64,000 bases of DNA from Paraburkholderia tagetis (GCF_022213065.1 NZ_JAKLJA010000009.1:62001-126000); one strand, 5' to 3'. Counted from the stretch's first letter, positions 20,539 to 31,579 are shown. The notes: a model not told the origin generated them from the sequence alone. Numbers and translations are program-made.

Positions 20539-21810
20539 ATGGATATCGACCAGTACATGACCGACCTCGGCCGCCGTGCTCGCAAGGCTTCGCGCGCGAT
20601 GGCCCGAGCCTCGACGGCCGCAAAGAACGCCGCGCTCGAAGCTGTTGCGCAGGCGATCGAACGCGAGACCCAGCACCTGAAGGACGCCAACGCCCGCGAC
20701 CTCGCGCGCGCGAAGGAGAAGGGCCACGACGCGGCGTTCATCGACCGCCTCACGCTCTCGGACAAGGCGCTCAAGACCATGGTGGAAGGCTTGCGCCAGG
20801 TGATGGCGCTGCCCGACCCGATCGGCGAAATCAGCAACCTCAAGTTCCGCCCGAGCGGTATCCAGGTCGGCCAGATGCGCGTGCCGCTGGGTGTGATCGG
20901 CATCATCTACGAATCGCGCCCGAACGTGACCATCGACGCGGCGGCGCTATGTTTGAAGTCGGGCAACGCCACCATTTTGCGCGGCGGCTCCGAGGCGCTC
21001 GAGTGCAACACGGCGCTCGCGAAGCTGATCGGCGAGGGGCTTGCAGCGGCCGGCCTGCCGCAGGACGCGGTGCAGGTGGTGGAAACCGCCGACCGCGCGG
21101 CGGTGGGCAAGCTCATCACCATGACGGAGTTCGTGGACGTGATCGTGCCGCGCGGCGGCAAGAGCCTGATCGAGCGCCTGATGGCCGAAGCGCGCGTGCC
21201 GATGATCAAGCACCTCGACGGCATCTGCCACGTCTACGTGGACGACCGAGCCGATCTCGCGAAGGCGCTCACCGTCTGCGACAACGCCAAGACGCACCGC
21301 TACGGCACCTGCAACACGATGGAGACGCTGCTGGTCGCGCGCGGCATCGCGCGCGAGGTGCTGCCGCCGCTTGGCCGGCTCTACCGCGACAAGGACGTGG
21401 AGTTGCGCGTGGACGCAGCCGCGCGCGCGATTCTCGCGGACGCGAACGTCGCCCCGCTCGTGGATGCCACCGAAGAAGACTGGCGCACCGAGTACCTCGC
21501 GCCGGTGCTGGCGGTCAAGATCGTCGAGAACCTCGACCAGGCCGTCGAGCATATCAATCACTATGGCTCGCATCACACTGACGCCATCGTCACCGAAGAC
21601 CACGATCGCGCGATGCGCTTCCTGCGCGAAGTAGATTCGGCCAGCGTGATGGTGAACGCCTCGACGCGTTTTGCCGACGGCTTCGAGTTCGGCCTTGGCG
21701 CGGAAATTGGCATCTCCAACGACAAGCTGCATGCGCGCGGCCCGGTCGGCCTGGAAGGGCTGACCTCGCTCAAATACGTCGTGCTGGGCCACGGCGAAGG
21801 GCGGCAATAG
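20539..21810 (+). CDS. proA: Gamma-glutamyl phosphate reductase
   Basis: NADPH-dependent reduction of gamma-glutamyl phosphate in proline biosynthesis, 423 aa, full length. Conserved blocks are [48 protein letters not shown], and [13 protein letters not shown] with the catalytic Cys. A TAAAAT -10-like element lies at 20467-20472, 72 bp upstream. proB is not adjacent. Confidence 0.97.
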   Translation: MDIDQYMTDLGRRARKASRAMARASTAAKNAALEAVAQAIERETQHLKDANARDLARAKEKGHDAAFIDRLTLSDKALKTMVEGLRQVMALPDPIGEISNLKFRPSGIQVGQMRVPLGVIGIIYESRPNVTIDAAALCLKSGNATILRGGSEALECNTALAKLIGEGLAAAGLPQDAVQVVETADRAAVGKLITMTEFVDVIVPRGGKSLIERLMAEARVPMIKHLDGICHVYVDDRADLAKALTVCDNAKTHRYGTCNTMETLLVARGIAREVLPPLGRLYRDKDVELRVDAAARAILADANVAPLVDATEEDWRTEYLAPVLAVKIVENLDQAVEHINHYGSHHTDAIVTEDHDRAMRFLREVDSASVMVNASTRFADGFEFGLGAEIGISNDKLHARGPVGLEGLTSLKYVVLGHGEGRQ

Positions 21811-21845
21811 TCGTCGAGCCCGATTCGAGCCGATTCGAGCCGACC
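21811..21845. repeat. 10-bp tandem repeat after proA stop
   Basis: CGATTCGAGC occurs at 21821-21830 and 21831-21840, preceded by a degenerate unit directly after the proA TAG. Confidence 0.75.
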
Positions 21846-21939
21846 GGTGCGCGTGCCCCCAAGGGTGCGCGCATTTCCCGCACGCCGTCCCCGCACGCCG
21901 TTTCCACAATTCGTACGCCGATAACAACAAGGATCGCCG

Positions 21940-22356
21940 ATGCTCTGGGTCAAGACGTTTCACATCGTTCTGATTGCCTCGTGGTTCGCTGGCCTGTTCT
22001 ACCTGCCGCGCATCTTCGTGAATCTCGCGATGGAGACCGAACCCGCGGCCACCCAGCGCCTGCTCATCATGGCGCGCAAGCTCTACCGCTTCATGACGAT
22101 GATCGCCGTGCCCGCGCTGCTGTGCGGGCTGTGGTTGTGGCTCGTGGTGGGGATCGGGCGCGGGCAAGGATGGATCCACGCGAAAGTGGGCGTGGTGGTG
22201 CTGCTCATCGCCTATCACGCGTATTGCGGGCGTCTGCTCAAGACCTTCGAGCGTGGCGAGAACCGCCGCTCCGACAAGTGGTATCGCATGTTCAACGAGC
22301 TACCGGTGCTCGGCATGCTGGCTGCGGTGGCGCTCGTCGTCATCAAGCCTTTCTGA
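21940..22356 (+). CDS. hemJ: HemJ/CopD-family membrane protein, probable protoporphyrinogen oxidase
   Basis: A 138-residue membrane protein. WVKTFHIVLIASWFAGLFYLPRIFVN at the N terminus is the HemJ (UPF0093) signature with the conserved His in FHI; hydrophobic segments follow (MTMIAVPALLCGLWLWLVV, AKVGVVVLLIAYHAYC, ELPVLGMLAAVALVVIKPF), giving about four spans. HemJ oxidises protoporphyrinogen IX to protoporphyrin IX in bacteria lacking HemG/HemY. Automatic annotation often says CopD family because of distant similarity. The conserved N-terminal motif supports HemJ; activity is inferred. Confidence 0.8.
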   Translation: MLWVKTFHIVLIASWFAGLFYLPRIFVNLAMETEPAATQRLLIMARKLYRFMTMIAVPALLCGLWLWLVVGIGRGQGWIHAKVGVVVLLIAYHAYCGRLLKTFERGENRRSDKWYRMFNELPVLGMLAAVALVVIKPF

Positions 22357-22394
22357 CGCTCGCCCCTTTTCTTCCTCTCCCACTTCTTCCTTGA

Positions 22395-22417
22395 CGGGCA
22401 GCATCAGATGCTGCCCG
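22395..22417. terminator. Hairpin between convergent hemJ and NTF2-like genes
   Basis: Perfect 10-bp stem CGGGCAGCAT (22395-22404) with ATGCTGCCCG (22408-22417). It overlaps the last codons of the minus-strand gene and lacks a T tract on either side, so it may be only a weak terminator. Confidence 0.5.
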
Positions 22418-22850
22418 ATTCCTTGCGGCGCATGCGTGCCCCGACGACGCGCCAGCCGTCCTCTCGTTTCATGAAAACATCGGCAAAGCGGTATTCGACC
22501 GGCTTGAAGCCCTGCGCGGGCGTATAGCGGTTGATGCCGGTGACGACGGCCAGATCGCCGAGCACCTGAACGCGTACGTCTTCCAGCACCTGTGAGCCGC
22601 CCGGCGGAAGTGCGGCAGCGGCGAGCAAATCGCGTTTCGATCGATGCACGCCATTAGGCAGGACTTCAAAGAATTTATCGTCCAGCAGATCGTTGAGCAT
22701 GGAGCGGTCGCCGGTGGCGGCCGCCTGGGTCCATTGGTGTTCGAGAACTTGCAGATGGACCGCTTCGCTCGTAACGGGACTGCTGGGGACGGCGGCAAAG
22801 ACAGCGCTGGCTGTCACGCAAGCGGCGGCGAGGGCGAACAGATGTTTCAT
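22404..22850 (-). CDS. Secreted NTF2-like (DUF4440-type) protein
   Basis: A 148-aa protein with a clear signal peptide (MKHLFALAAACVTASAVFAAV). The rest resembles the NTF2-like/SnoaL-like cone fold: LEHQWTQAAATGDRSMLNDLLDDKFFEVLPNGVHRSKRDLLAA, then VRVQVLGDLAVVTGINRY and YRFADVFMKREDGWRVVGARM. This family often has no known ligand, and none can be read here. The start at 22850 is preferred over the longer frame because it begins the signal peptide. It faces away from the A+T-rich region that precedes the adhesin gene. Confidence 0.8.
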   Translation of the reverse strand: MKHLFALAAACVTASAVFAAVPSSPVTSEAVHLQVLEHQWTQAAATGDRSMLNDLLDDKFFEVLPNGVHRSKRDLLAAAALPPGGSQVLEDVRVQVLGDLAVVTGINRYTPAQGFKPVEYRFADVFMKREDGWRVVGARMRRKESGSI

Positions 22851-23716
22851 GACGTTTCCTGGGTTGATCCGGCGAACCGGGCGGCTCGCAAAGACGGGAA
22901 ACGATCGAATGATCGCCGGCGATGGCCGGCTAAAGAGGCGTTGAGCGCGAAGACCGCGCGATACGCGGGATGTTGTGTCCGCGTTTCCCGACATCAAAAG
23001 TGTATTTATCTGACGGATCGCCAGATATAGGACGAGTCTCAAAAGCGAAGAGGCAGTTCACGTGGTCAATGCGCAACACGAAGCGATATGTGGCATTACG
23101 CCGCAATTTTAAGATGAGTGGAGGGGCTAATTGTATGGGTAAGTGAGGCGCTCTCCTCTGGAGAAATGTCTGAATTTGAAAGCATCAAATCCATTAGGCG
23201 TGGAAGATTCTTATTTTTATTTTTAAAAATAAGAATCTGTAGGTTTATTTCTGACAAATTTCCTGTTTTTACTGTATTCAAGGTGGCGTTAATTGGCTTG
23301 AGGTGTGATGGTTTCTCAGTTAAATCTGTAGTACTTTGGTTTGGTTGTTATTCAACTATTAGGCGTGCCTGGGGCGATTTGTCAGGATCTTTGAGTGTGT
23401 CAGGGGCCTTTGCTTCGAGCCAATCAGCACTTTTTTCATGGCCTCTTTCTTTGGGAGTTTTCTTATATTCGCTGTTTTTCATGGTTAATAGAGTTACGCC
23501 TTGTTAATACCCTTGCGTATTGAGTGTGACTGAAAATTCTCAGTTAATTCTGACGGCATTGGCTTTCATGGTTTAACTGGAAGGACATATAGGTCAGTGA
23601 ATTTTCAGGCTCAAGGGAATTGCATTGGAGCGGCTTGTGAATCCGCTCGTAACGCGTCTGCGTGAAATGTGCAGGCGCCGGTTGAGATCCCGTCTTTAAT
23701 CAAGGTAAGGCAGAGA
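22851..23716. other. A+T-rich regulatory gap upstream of the adhesin gene
   Basis: About 870 bp without a convincing gene. From ~23040 to 23660 the base composition is conspicuously A+T-rich compared with its surroundings. It holds a perfect hairpin at 23205-23238, the repeated 10-mer ATTAGGCGTG near 23193 and 23358, and the near-identical 16-mers at 23313-23328 and 23537-23552 (TTCTCAGTTAAATCTG and TTCTCAGTTAATTCTG). This composition is typical of H-NS-type silenced adhesin promoters (inference). Confidence 0.6.
23205..23238. repeat. Perfect 15-bp inverted repeat with 4-nt loop
   Basis: AGATTCTTATTTTTA (23205-23219), loop TTTT, then TAAAAATAAGAATCT (23224-23238). It is almost entirely A/T and lies ~480 bp upstream of the adhesin start. 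It has no G+C clamp or downstream T run of its own, so it need not be a terminator. Confidence 0.9.
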
Positions 23717-26700
23717 ATGAACAAGACATATCGATCAATCTGGAATGAGTCCACGGGGACGTGGGTTGCTGTGCAGGAAAACGCCGCGTCACGGAGCAAG
23801 CGCTCATCGAAGCCGATTGTTTTGGCCACCAGTGCGATGGGAATTGCGACTGGTCTGCTGTCGGCGTCCGCGTTTTCCGCAACAGCCGGGACCGTCGGGC
23901 AGGGCGGCCTGGAAATCTGCTCGGGGGCGAAGGGCTACGCCTGGGGCTCGTCGGGTGGCAGCGAGGCGTTGGATTGCTCGACGGATGGCAAGGGCACGAG
24001 CGACGGGCTGGCCTTCTCCTTGAATAATGCCGGCGACACCAACGGCGGCTACGGATTTGGCGCCTCGACGGCGCAGGTTGCCGGCTATCAAAACGGTCAG
24101 CTCGACATCAAGGGAACGAACATCATGGTCGACGGACCTACGACGTTCCACGATGTCGTCACCATGAGCAACCAGAAGATCGTGCAACTCGCCTCAGGGG
24201 AAGTCTCGGCGGTCAGCGCGGACGCCATCAACGGTTCGCAGCTCTACGGCTCGGTCGAGAGCGTGGCAAAGAACTTCGGCGGCGGCGCAGCCATCGCGCC
24301 GAACGGCGCCATGACCTCGCCTTCTTACGCGCTGTCCGGCTCCACCTATAACGATGTGGGATCGGCACTGGCGGCATTGAGCGGCGAGTCCGGCAATGCG
24401 GTCCATTACGACTCTTCGGCACATACCGAGGTGACGTTGGGTGGCGCCGGCGCGACGGCGCCGGTAGCGCTGCACAACGTGGCGGCGGGTGCCGTGAACG
24501 CTAACAGTACCGATGCGGTGAACGGCGCGCAGCTCTACAGCGTGAACGATACGGTCACGAACATCGACAACAGCGTCGTCAAGATTCATAACACGCTGAC
24601 CACGTCTGGCTGGGGCGCCCAGGCAACGTCGTCGAATCCGACCGGTTATACCTATGGCGGCTTCATCATGGACGCCAAGGGCAACGTAAGCAACCCGTCC
24701 GTCCTCTATGTGCCGAACACCATTGGTACGGCGAATTCGCAGATCGTTCTCGATCCGGGCCACGGTAACAGTGCCTACTTCGTGAACGGCGATCGTACTC
24801 AAGGCCTTCTGCCGAAGGGCACGGTCATCAGCAACGTTGCAGACGGCGTTCAGGATACCGATGCGACCAATGTTGGCCAGGTGGCGGAGATGATCGCGTC
24901 GCAAATACCTGGTGGCCTGGTGCAGGCGCCACGGCGGCTCATGGCCACGCGGCTGGGTGCTTCGCCGTCTGGGTCTGGCGTCGATCTCTCGACTGCAGAC
25001 GGGCTGCCGTATAAGACTGCGGCGTATTACTCGCAGGTGCGAGGTACCGGAAATGCATCCGGTTCGACGTCGCCGACCGACGTGGCGCGTGCGAACGCCG
25101 CCGGCAGCATTGCCATCGGCTCGAATACGGAAGCGGACGGCGGCGGGAGCACGGCAGTGGGCGTCCAGTCGCTCACGACGGCGAACGATACAGTGGCGCT
25201 GGGCTCCGGCTCGGTCGCCAACGTGGCGAACACCGTGTCGGTGGGCAGTGACGGCACGGCCAGGCGCCTGGTGGTCAACCCCGACGGCAGCACAACAACG
25301 GTTCAGAGTCAGGCCAATACGCGCCGTATCGTGAACATGGCAGCGGGCCAGGGCGATACCGACGCGGTTAATGTGTCTCAGCTCAAAGGCATAACGAGCG
25401 CGCTGGGCGGTGGTGCCGCCGTGAATGCCGATGGCTCGATCGCCGCACCGACCTATGCCGTGGCGGGTGGCACGTATTCGGACGTAGGGACCGCGCTGAA
25501 CGCGATGGACACGACCACGTCCGCCGGATTGGCCAATGCAGTGTCGTATGACACGTCGGCACACGACAAGGTGACGCTGGGCGGCACCGATGCAAGCTCA
25601 CCGGTGAAGTTGACGAACGTGGCTGACGGCGCGCTGAGCGCATCGAGCACGGATGCAGTAAACGGTGCGCAACTGTTCGCCACGAACGAGAACGTGTCGA
25701 ACCTCGCAGGCTCGGTGACCACGATCCAGGGCGACATCACGAACATCAACGGTCAGTTGGCCGATGCCGTGAAGTACGACTCGTCGGCGCACGACGCGAT
25801 TACGCTGGGTGGCGAAGGCACAACTTCGGCGGTGGCGCTGCACAACGTGGCGGAAGGTGCGCTGAGCGCATCGAGCACGGATGCAGTAAACGGTGCGCAG
25901 CTGTTCGCGACGAACGAGAACGTGTCGAACCTCGCAGGCTCAGTGACCACGATCCAGGGCGACATCACGAACATCAGCGGTCAGTTGGTCGATGCCGTGA
26001 AGTACGATTCGTCGGCGCACGACGCAATTACGCTGGGTGGCGAAGGTGCAACTTCGGCGGTGGCGCTGCACAACGTGGCGGAAGGTGCGCTGAGCGCATC
26101 GAGCACGGATGCGGTAAACGGTGCGCAGCTGTTCGCCACGAACCAGAATGTGTCGAACCTCGCAGGCGATGTAACCAACATCGCGGGCGACGTCACGAAT
26201 CTGGCGGGCAAGGTAGCCGACGCGGTGATATATGACACGTCGGCGCACAACTCTGTAACGTTGGGTGGTTCCGGCGCAACCACGCCGGTAGCCCTGCATA
26301 ACGTTGCAGCGGGTGTGACGGCCAATGACGCAGTGAACGTGAGCCAGTTGACCTCTGCCGGCTTCAAGGTGGATTCGTCGACGGGTGCCGTGCTGAACAA
26401 GGCGGTCACATTCGACGAAGGATCGATTGCGTCGGGCTCGCCGACCGTTACGCTGGAACCGGGCACCGGCAATAGCGTCTACTACCGCAACAGTAACCGT
26501 AATGACGGTTTTCTGCCTAAGGGAACGGTCATCAGTAACGTTGCAAGCGGCATTCAGGACACGGATGCAGCCAACGTTGGTCAGGTGTGGGACATCTTGA
26601 ACGGGCAGGACAACAGCCAGGCCAACGCCAGGGTGATGATGCCGCAGTTGCTCATGTCGTCTCGCACACTCCTTGGCGCATCGTCGGGGTCGGGTGTCGA

Positions 26701-29700
26701 TCTTTCGACTGCCAATGGAGCACCTTACAAGACAGCAGCCTATTACTCGCAGGTTCGTGGCACGGGTAACGCATCCGGCTCGACGTCGCCGACCGACGTG
26801 GCGCGTGCGAACGGTGCTGGCAGTATCGCCATTGGCTCGAACACGGAGGCGGACGGTGGCGGTAGCACGGCAGTGGGTATCCAGTCGCTGGCGACCGCGA
26901 ACGACTCGGTCGCTTTGGGCTCCGGCTCTGTGGCGAACCTGGCAAATACGGTGTCGATGGGCAGTGACGGCACGGCCACGCGTACGGTGGTCAATCCGGA
27001 TAACACTACAACCACGGTACAGAGTCAGGCCAATACGCGGCGCGTCGTGAACATGTCGGCGGGCCAGGCCGATACCGATGCGGTGAACGTTTCGCAGATC
27101 AAGGGCATAACGAATGCGCTGGGCGGTGGCGCTGGCGTGAACGCAGATGGTTCGATTGCGGCGCCGAACTATGGCGTTGCAGGCACCAGCTATTCGGACG
27201 TGGGCTCGGCGCTCGCGGCGCTGGACGCGAAGCAAGGTGGCTCCCCAGACGCAGTGATTTACGACACCGCGACACATGACACGCTTACGCTGGGCGGCAC
27301 AAAAGCCACGGCGCGTGTTGCGTTGAAGAATGTCGCGAACGGTGTGAGCACGTATGACGCGGTGAACGTGGCGCAGCTCCAGGCGATGGGCGCGAACGTC
27401 GACAGCTCGGGCAACGTGACGAACGCGTTTGTTGCGTACGACGACACGTCGAAGGGCTCGGTGACGTTCGGCGGCAAGGGCTCGACCGCGCCGGTAGCGC
27501 TGCACAACGTGGCGAACGGTTCGGTAGCCAATGACGCGGTGAACGTGGCGCAGCTCCAGGCGATGGGCGCGAACGTCGACAGCTCGGGCAACGTGACGAA
27601 TGCGTTCGTTGCGTACGACGACACGTCGAAGGGGGCGGTAACGCTCGGCGGCAAGGGCTCGACTGTGCCGGTCGCGCTGCACAACGTTGCGGCAGGTACG
27701 GTGAGCGCGGCGAGCTACGATGCCGTGAACGGTTCGCAGCTCTACGGTCTGGCCTCGAGCACGGCAACTGCGCTGGGCGGCTCGACCGTCGTGAATGCGA
27801 ATGGCACCATCAGCGCGCCGAGCTATGACCTTTCGGGCACGACTTACCACGACGTTGGGACGGCGCTTTCGGCGGTCATGGACGTCGCGAAGGGGGGCAG
27901 TCCGGATGCGGTGGTATATGACACGCCGTCACACAGCAAGATCACGCTGGGCGGTGCCAACACCACTAGCGGTCCTGTTCAACTGACGAATCTCGCGAAC
28001 GCCACGCAGGCGAGCGACGCCGTGAATCTTGCGCAGCTTCAGGCGATGGGCGGGACTGTCGACAGCTCGGGCAACGTAACGAATGCGTTCGTTGCATACG
28101 ACGACACGTCGAAGGGCTCGGTGACGTTCGGCGGCAAGGGCTCGACCGCGCCGGTAGCGCTGCACAACGTGGCGAACGGTTCGGTAGCCAACGACGCGGT
28201 GAACGTGGCGCAGCTCCAGGCGATGGGCGCGAACGTTGACAGCTCGGGCAACGTGACGAACGCGTTTGTTGCGTACGACGACACGTCGAAGGGTGCGGTG
28301 ACGCTCGGCGGCAAGGGTTCGACCACGGCCGTAGCGCTGCACAACGTGGCAAATGCGACGGTAGCCAACGACGCGGTGAACCTCGCGCAGCTCCAGGCAA
28401 TGGGCGCGAACGTTGACAGCTCGGGCAACGTGACGAATGCGTTCGTTGCGTACGACGACACGTCGAAGGGCTCGGTGACGTTTGGCGGCAAGGGCTCGAC
28501 TGTGCCGGTCGCACTGCACAACGTCGCGGCAGGTACGGTGAGCGACGCGAGCTTCGACGCAGTGAACGGCTCGCAGCTTTACGGCTTGGCCAGCTCGACG
28601 GCCACCGCGCTTGGTGGCAAGACGAAGGTCAACGCGGATGGCACGATTACCGCGCCTACCTATGTCGTGGAGGGCAGTTCGTACAACGACGTTGGCTCTG
28701 CGCTCGACGCAATCGCAGCTGTCGCGACTGGCGGTTCGGTCGACGCAGTGATGTACGATTCGGGCAAGCACAACATGATCACGCTTGGCGGCGTCAACGG
28801 CACCGTCGGCCCGGTCAAGCTGACGAATCTCGCGAACGCCTCGGAAGCGAGCGACGCTGTGAACCTCGCACAGCTCGAAGCGATGGGTGCGAACGTCGAC
28901 AGCTCGGGCAACGTGACGAATTCGTTCGTCGCGTACGACGACACATCGAAGAGTTCGGTGACGTTCGGCGGCGCGGGTGCGACTTCGGGTGTTGTGCTGC
29001 ATAACGTGGCGGCCGGCGCGCAGGATCTGGACGCCGTCAACGTCGCGCAGTTGAAGGCCGCTGGCCTGAATGTCGACACCTCGGGCAATGTGTTGAATGC
29101 CTTCGTGGCCTACGACGACACGTCGAAGTCGTCGATCACGCTGGGCGGCGCGGGTTCGACCATGCCGGTCGCCATCCACAACGTGGCGAACGGTGCGGCG
29201 GCCAACGACGCGGTGAACGTTGCGCAGCTCCAGGCAATGGGTGCAAACGTCGACAGCTCCGGCAACGTGACGAATTCGTTCATCGCGTATGACGACTCCA
29301 CGAAGAGTTCCGTCACCTTCGGCGGTATCGGCTCGACCACGCCGGTCAAGCTGCACAACGTCGCGGCGGGTGCCGTCACGGCAAGCAGCACCGATGCAGT
29401 CAACGGCGCGCAGCTGTACAACGTCGCGTCGAGCACGGCCAGCTCGTTGGGCGGTGGTTCGACGGTCAATGCCGACGGTTCGATCTCGGCGCCGACCTTC
29501 ACGATCGGCGGCGACACGTACAACAATGTGGGTGGCGCACTTACGGGCCTTGATGGCCGCGTGACGAACATCGAGAACACGGTGACCAACATCGCGGGCT
29601 CGGTGGCCAATGCGGTCCAGTATGACTCGTCGGCACATGACAAGATCACGCTGGGCGGTACGGACGCTTCGACGGCGGTCAAGCTGACCAACCTGCAGGA

Positions 29701-30364
29701 TGGCGAACTTTCGGGCAGCAGCACGGACGCCGTCACGGGCGCACAGTTGTACGCGACGAACGTGGAGGTCTCGAACCTGAACCAGGCGATTCAGAACATC
29801 AACATCAACGGTTCTGAATACATGTCGACCAACACGACGAACGGCCCGGCTTCGGCCACGGGCTCCAACTCGATCGCGGCGGGCGGCGGCGCAACGGCTT
29901 CGGGTGCGAACTCGACGGCAATGGGTGACAAGGCCGCGGCTACGGCTGACAACTCGGTTGCGCTGGGTGCGAACTCGGTTGCCGATCAGGCGAACACGGT
30001 GTCCGTCGGTTCCACGGGTAACGAGCGTCGGATCACCAACGTTGCGAACGGCGTGGCTCCGACCGACGCGGCGAACATGGGGCAGTTGCAGAGCGGCATG
30101 AATCAGCTGCAGAGCGGCATGAACTCCGTGGCGCGTAACGCATACGGCGGCGTCGCGGCGGCAACGGCGCTGACGATGATTCCTGATGTGGACCAGAACA
30201 AGACCATTGCGATTGGTGTGGGCACGGCCAACTTCAAGGGCTATCAGGCGGCGGCAATCGGGGCATCGGCTCGCATCACCCAGAACATCAAGGTGAAGCT
30301 GGGCGGTGGTTACGCATCGGGTGGCGGCGCTACCTACGGTGGCGGTATGTCGTACCAGTGGTAA
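23717..30364 (+). CDS. Trimeric autotransporter adhesin (YadA/Hia-type)
   Basis: A 2215-aa type Vc secreted surface protein. It starts with the extended signal peptide region (ESPR) [19 protein letters not shown] and a hydrophobic core ending near SAFSA (~residue 54). The passenger alternates YadA-type head repeats ([28 protein letters not shown]) and neck/connector motifs ([16 protein letters not shown]). Eight ~59-residue units contain [FI]AYDD[TS]. The last ~70 residues form the membrane anchor ([13 protein letters not shown] ... GGGMSYQW), ending in the aromatic Trp needed for outer-membrane insertion. The ATG at 23717 follows AAGGTAAGG. The coding DNA is highly repetitive. No accessory gene is adjacent. 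Receptor unknown; predicted attachment or biofilm role. Confidence 0.95.
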   Translation: MNKTYRSIWNESTGTWVAVQENAASRSKRSSKPIVLATSAMGIATGLLSASAFSATAGTVGQGGLEICSGAKGYAWGSSGGSEALDCSTDGKGTSDGLAFSLNNAGDTNGGYGFGASTAQVAGYQNGQLDIKGTNIMVDGPTTFHDVVTMSNQKIVQLASGEVSAVSADAINGSQLYGSVESVAKNFGGGAAIAPNGAMTSPSYALSGSTYNDVGSALAALSGESGNAVHYDSSAHTEVTLGGAGATAPVALHNVAAGAVNANSTDAVNGAQLYSVNDTVTNIDNSVVKIHNTLTTSGWGAQATSSNPTGYTYGGFIMDAKGNVSNPSVLYVPNTIGTANSQIVLDPGHGNSAYFVNGDRTQGLLPKGTVISNVADGVQDTDATNVGQVAEMIASQIPGGLVQAPRRLMATRLGASPSGSGVDLSTADGLPYKTAAYYSQVRGTGNASGSTSPTDVARANAAGSIAIGSNTEADGGGSTAVGVQSLTTANDTVALGSGSVANVANTVSVGSDGTARRLVVNPDGSTTTVQSQANTRRIVNMAAGQGDTDAVNVSQLKGITSALGGGAAVNADGSIAAPTYAVAGGTYSDVGTALNAMDTTTSAGLANAVSYDTSAHDKVTLGGTDASSPVKLTNVADGALSASSTDAVNGAQLFATNENVSNLAGSVTTIQGDITNINGQLADAVKYDSSAHDAITLGGEGTTSAVALHNVAEGALSASSTDAVNGAQLFATNENVSNLAGSVTTIQGDITNISGQLVDAVKYDSSAHDAITLGGEGATSAVALHNVAEGALSASSTDAVNGAQLFATNQNVSNLAGDVTNIAGDVTNLAGKVADAVIYDTSAHNSVTLGGSGATTPVALHNVAAGVTANDAVNVSQLTSAGFKVDSSTGAVLNKAVTFDEGSIASGSPTVTLEPGTGNSVYYRNSNRNDGFLPKGTVISNVASGIQDTDAANVGQVWDILNGQDNSQANARVMMPQLLMSSRTLLGASSGSGVDLSTANGAPYKTAAYYSQVRGTGNASGSTSPTDVARANGAGSIAIGSNTEADGGGSTAVGIQSLATANDSVALGSGSVANLANTVSMGSDGTATRTVVNPDNTTTTVQSQANTRRVVNMSAGQADTDAVNVSQIKGITNALGGGAGVNADGSIAAPNYGVAGTSYSDVGSALAALDAKQGGSPDAVIYDTATHDTLTLGGTKATARVALKNVANGVSTYDAVNVAQLQAMGANVDSSGNVTNAFVAYDDTSKGSVTFGGKGSTAPVALHNVANGSVANDAVNVAQLQAMGANVDSSGNVTNAFVAYDDTSKGAVTLGGKGSTVPVALHNVAAGTVSAASYDAVNGSQLYGLASSTATALGGSTVVNANGTISAPSYDLSGTTYHDVGTALSAVMDVAKGGSPDAVVYDTPSHSKITLGGANTTSGPVQLTNLANATQASDAVNLAQLQAMGGTVDSSGNVTNAFVAYDDTSKGSVTFGGKGSTAPVALHNVANGSVANDAVNVAQLQAMGANVDSSGNVTNAFVAYDDTSKGAVTLGGKGSTTAVALHNVANATVANDAVNLAQLQAMGANVDSSGNVTNAFVAYDDTSKGSVTFGGKGSTVPVALHNVAAGTVSDASFDAVNGSQLYGLASSTATALGGKTKVNADGTITAPTYVVEGSSYNDVGSALDAIAAVATGGSVDAVMYDSGKHNMITLGGVNGTVGPVKLTNLANASEASDAVNLAQLEAMGANVDSSGNVTNSFVAYDDTSKSSVTFGGAGATSGVVLHNVAAGAQDLDAVNVAQLKAAGLNVDTSGNVLNAFVAYDDTSKSSITLGGAGSTMPVAIHNVANGAAANDAVNVAQLQAMGANVDSSGNVTNSFIAYDDSTKSSVTFGGIGSTTPVKLHNVAAGAVTASSTDAVNGAQLYNVASSTASSLGGGSTVNADGSISAPTFTIGGDTYNNVGGALTGLDGRVTNIENTVTNIAGSVANAVQYDSSAHDKITLGGTDASTAVKLTNLQDGELSGSSTDAVTGAQLYATNVEVSNLNQAIQNININGSEYMSTNTTNGPASATGSNSIAAGGGATASGANSTAMGDKAAATADNSVALGANSVADQANTVSVGSTGNERRITNVANGVAPTDAANMGQLQSGMNQLQSGMNSVARNAYGGVAAATALTMIPDVDQNKTIAIGVGTANFKGYQAAAIGASARITQNIKVKLGGGYASGGGATYGGGMSYQW
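24954..25450 (+). repeat. Adhesin head-module duplication, copy 1
   Basis: A ~500-bp block encoding [20 protein letters not shown] through [10 protein letters not shown] second, diverged copy lies at about 26673-27166. Boundaries are approximate. Confidence 0.75.
25631..26166 (+). repeat. 228-bp in-frame tandem repeat in the adhesin gene
   Basis: Units begin with GCGCTGAGCG at 25631, 25859 and 26087, exactly 228 bp (76 codons) apart. The third unit is partial and diverges at ~26166. The units are nearly identical at DNA level. Confidence 0.9.
26673..27166 (+). repeat. Adhesin head-module duplication, copy 2
   Basis: Second copy of the ~500-bp head module seen at 24954-25450. Codon-level differences (for example ADGLP/ANGAP) show partial divergence. 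Confidence 0.75.
27411..29300 (+). repeat. 177-bp [FI]AYDD repeat array in the adhesin gene
   Basis: A 59-codon unit ([11 protein letters not shown] ... VDSSGNVT) occurs eight times. Some copies are directly adjacent at 177 bp; others are separated by a longer [12 protein letters not shown] insertion module. Adjacent copies share long identical DNA stretches. Confidence 0.85.
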
Positions 30365-30447
30365 GCGCCTGATGACGGAGGCGGCGCAGTCTGGCCGTTT
30401 CCGTGCACGTTTTGCCATTCATCGTTCAGTTCTCGCAGCTTGAACGC

Positions 30448-30477
30448 AAAGCGGACTCCCTCGGGAGTCCGCTTTTT
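30448..30477 (+). terminator. Terminator after the adhesin gene
   Basis: Perfect stem AAAGCGGACTCCC (30448-30460) with GGGAGTCCGCTTT (30463-30475), followed by a T run. It also lies downstream of the convergent hexR. Confidence 0.9.
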
Positions 30478-30521
30478 TCATTGACGATTCGTTTCGCGTG
30501 CGCCGAATCGGCGCGACGCGT

Positions 30522-31379
30522 TTAGCTGTTCGCGTCCAGCCTCCGTCGCGCGATGATGTCCTTCGCGCTGGAGAGTTTTTCTGCCAGCGCAGGGCCGCGC
30601 TGCAGCGCCACGCCCACCGCAAGGATGTCGCCTATCGCGAGATGCGAGGTGCGCGAGGTCATCGGCGAGAAAATGTCGGTGTCTTCGTCGACGTTCGCGT
30701 GCAGGCCCACGCTCGCGAGGCGCGCGAGCGGCGACGTGCCGTGCGTGATTGCGATCACTTTCGCGCCCCGGCTGAGCGCTGTTTGCGCTGCATCCACGAC
30801 GTCGCGCGTACGCCCGGTATTCGAGATGGCGACGACCACGTCGCCCGGCCCGAGCAGCGCCGCCGACATCAGGAACGTGTGCGGGTCCGAATAGGCGATG
30901 CTCGGCATGCCGAGCCGAAAGAACTTGTGCTGCATGTCCTGGGCCGCGATGCCCGAACCTCCCGCGCCGTAGAACTCGATGCGCGATGCCTTGGCGAGCA
31001 GGTCGATGGCGGCGCCGAGCGCGTCCGTGGAGAGGTTGTTGCGCACCTGCACGAGTGCTCCGATCGTCCGGTCGAGCACCTTTGCGGCGACGCCGGGTAC
31101 CGGCTCGTCCGGACGCACGTCGCGGTAGACAGCGGGCATCTCCGTGGGCAGGTCGGCGGCCACGGCCTGGGCGAGGCGGATCTTGAATTCGCGAAAGCCC
31201 GAGAACCCGAGCGCGTGGCAGAAGCGCGCGATGGTCGGCTGGCTTACGCCTGCGCGCTGGGCGACCTCGGTCATCGAAAGGTCGAGCAGTTCGCGCGGCG
31301 CTTCGACGATGTAATCGGCGAGCTTGCGCTCGGACGGGCGCAATTGTTCGCGTATGGCCTTCACTTGGGACAGCAGCAT
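30522..31379 (-). CDS. hexR: HexR-type RpiR-family regulator
   Basis: Regulator of the Entner-Doudoroff and glucose genes, 285 aa. The N-terminal HTH_6 domain (AIREQLRPSERKLADYIVEAPRELLDLSMTEVAQRAGVSQPTIARFCHALGFSGFREFKIRLA) is followed by a SIS sugar-phosphate domain (ASRIEFYGAGGSGIAAQDMQHKFFRLG, VVVAISNTGRTRDVVDAAQTALSRGAKVIAIT). HexR proteins sense 2-keto-3-deoxy-6-phosphogluconate (family knowledge). The start MLLSQVKAIREQ matches HexR; the 56-codon upstream extension of the frame crosses the operator and is rejected. It is divergent from edd-eda-gntT-gntK with two HexR-like boxes between. Confidence 0.93.
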   Translation of the reverse strand: MLLSQVKAIREQLRPSERKLADYIVEAPRELLDLSMTEVAQRAGVSQPTIARFCHALGFSGFREFKIRLAQAVAADLPTEMPAVYRDVRPDEPVPGVAAKVLDRTIGALVQVRNNLSTDALGAAIDLLAKASRIEFYGAGGSGIAAQDMQHKFFRLGMPSIAYSDPHTFLMSAALLGPGDVVVAISNTGRTRDVVDAAQTALSRGAKVIAITHGTSPLARLASVGLHANVDEDTDIFSPMTSRTSHLAIGDILAVGVALQRGPALAEKLSSAKDIIARRRLDANS

Positions 31380-31433
31380 CGGAAAACTCGCACTATGCTG
31401 AAAGATCCGTGGACTATAGCGGATCGATGGATA

Positions 31434-31448
31434 TGTACAAAAACTACA
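31434..31448. promoter_or_regulatory. Putative HexR operator, hexR side
   Basis: TGTACAAAAACTACA fits the HexR pattern TGTA-N7-TACA and lies 54 bp upstream of the hexR start. Confidence 0.8.
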
Positions 31449-31564
31449 AGAATCGGCGAAAAGATGCAAGGCGGGTTTGGTCCGGGCAAGTGCTGATGCT
31501 GTAAACGCGGGATTATTCAGCGTTCGCATGATTCGATTCCTGGGCAAGGCTGGGATTGCTAGCT

Positions 31565-31579
31565 TGTAGTTTTTCTACT
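31565..31579. promoter_or_regulatory. Putative HexR operator, edd side
   Basis: TGTAGTTTTTCTACT matches the HexR pattern except for the last base and lies 76 bp upstream of the edd start. Confidence 0.75.

Noticed and set aside
23118..23507. 129-codon plus-strand open frame (MEGLIVWVSEALSS) in the A+T-rich island
   Set aside because: No recognisable domain or Shine-Dalgarno sequence, odd composition, and it overlaps the perfect hairpin; the open frame is likely chance in low-stop regulatory DNA.
27929..30418. 829-codon minus-strand frame opposite the adhesin
   Set aside because: Antisense reading of the repeat units, so it mirrors their periodicity; no independent signal.
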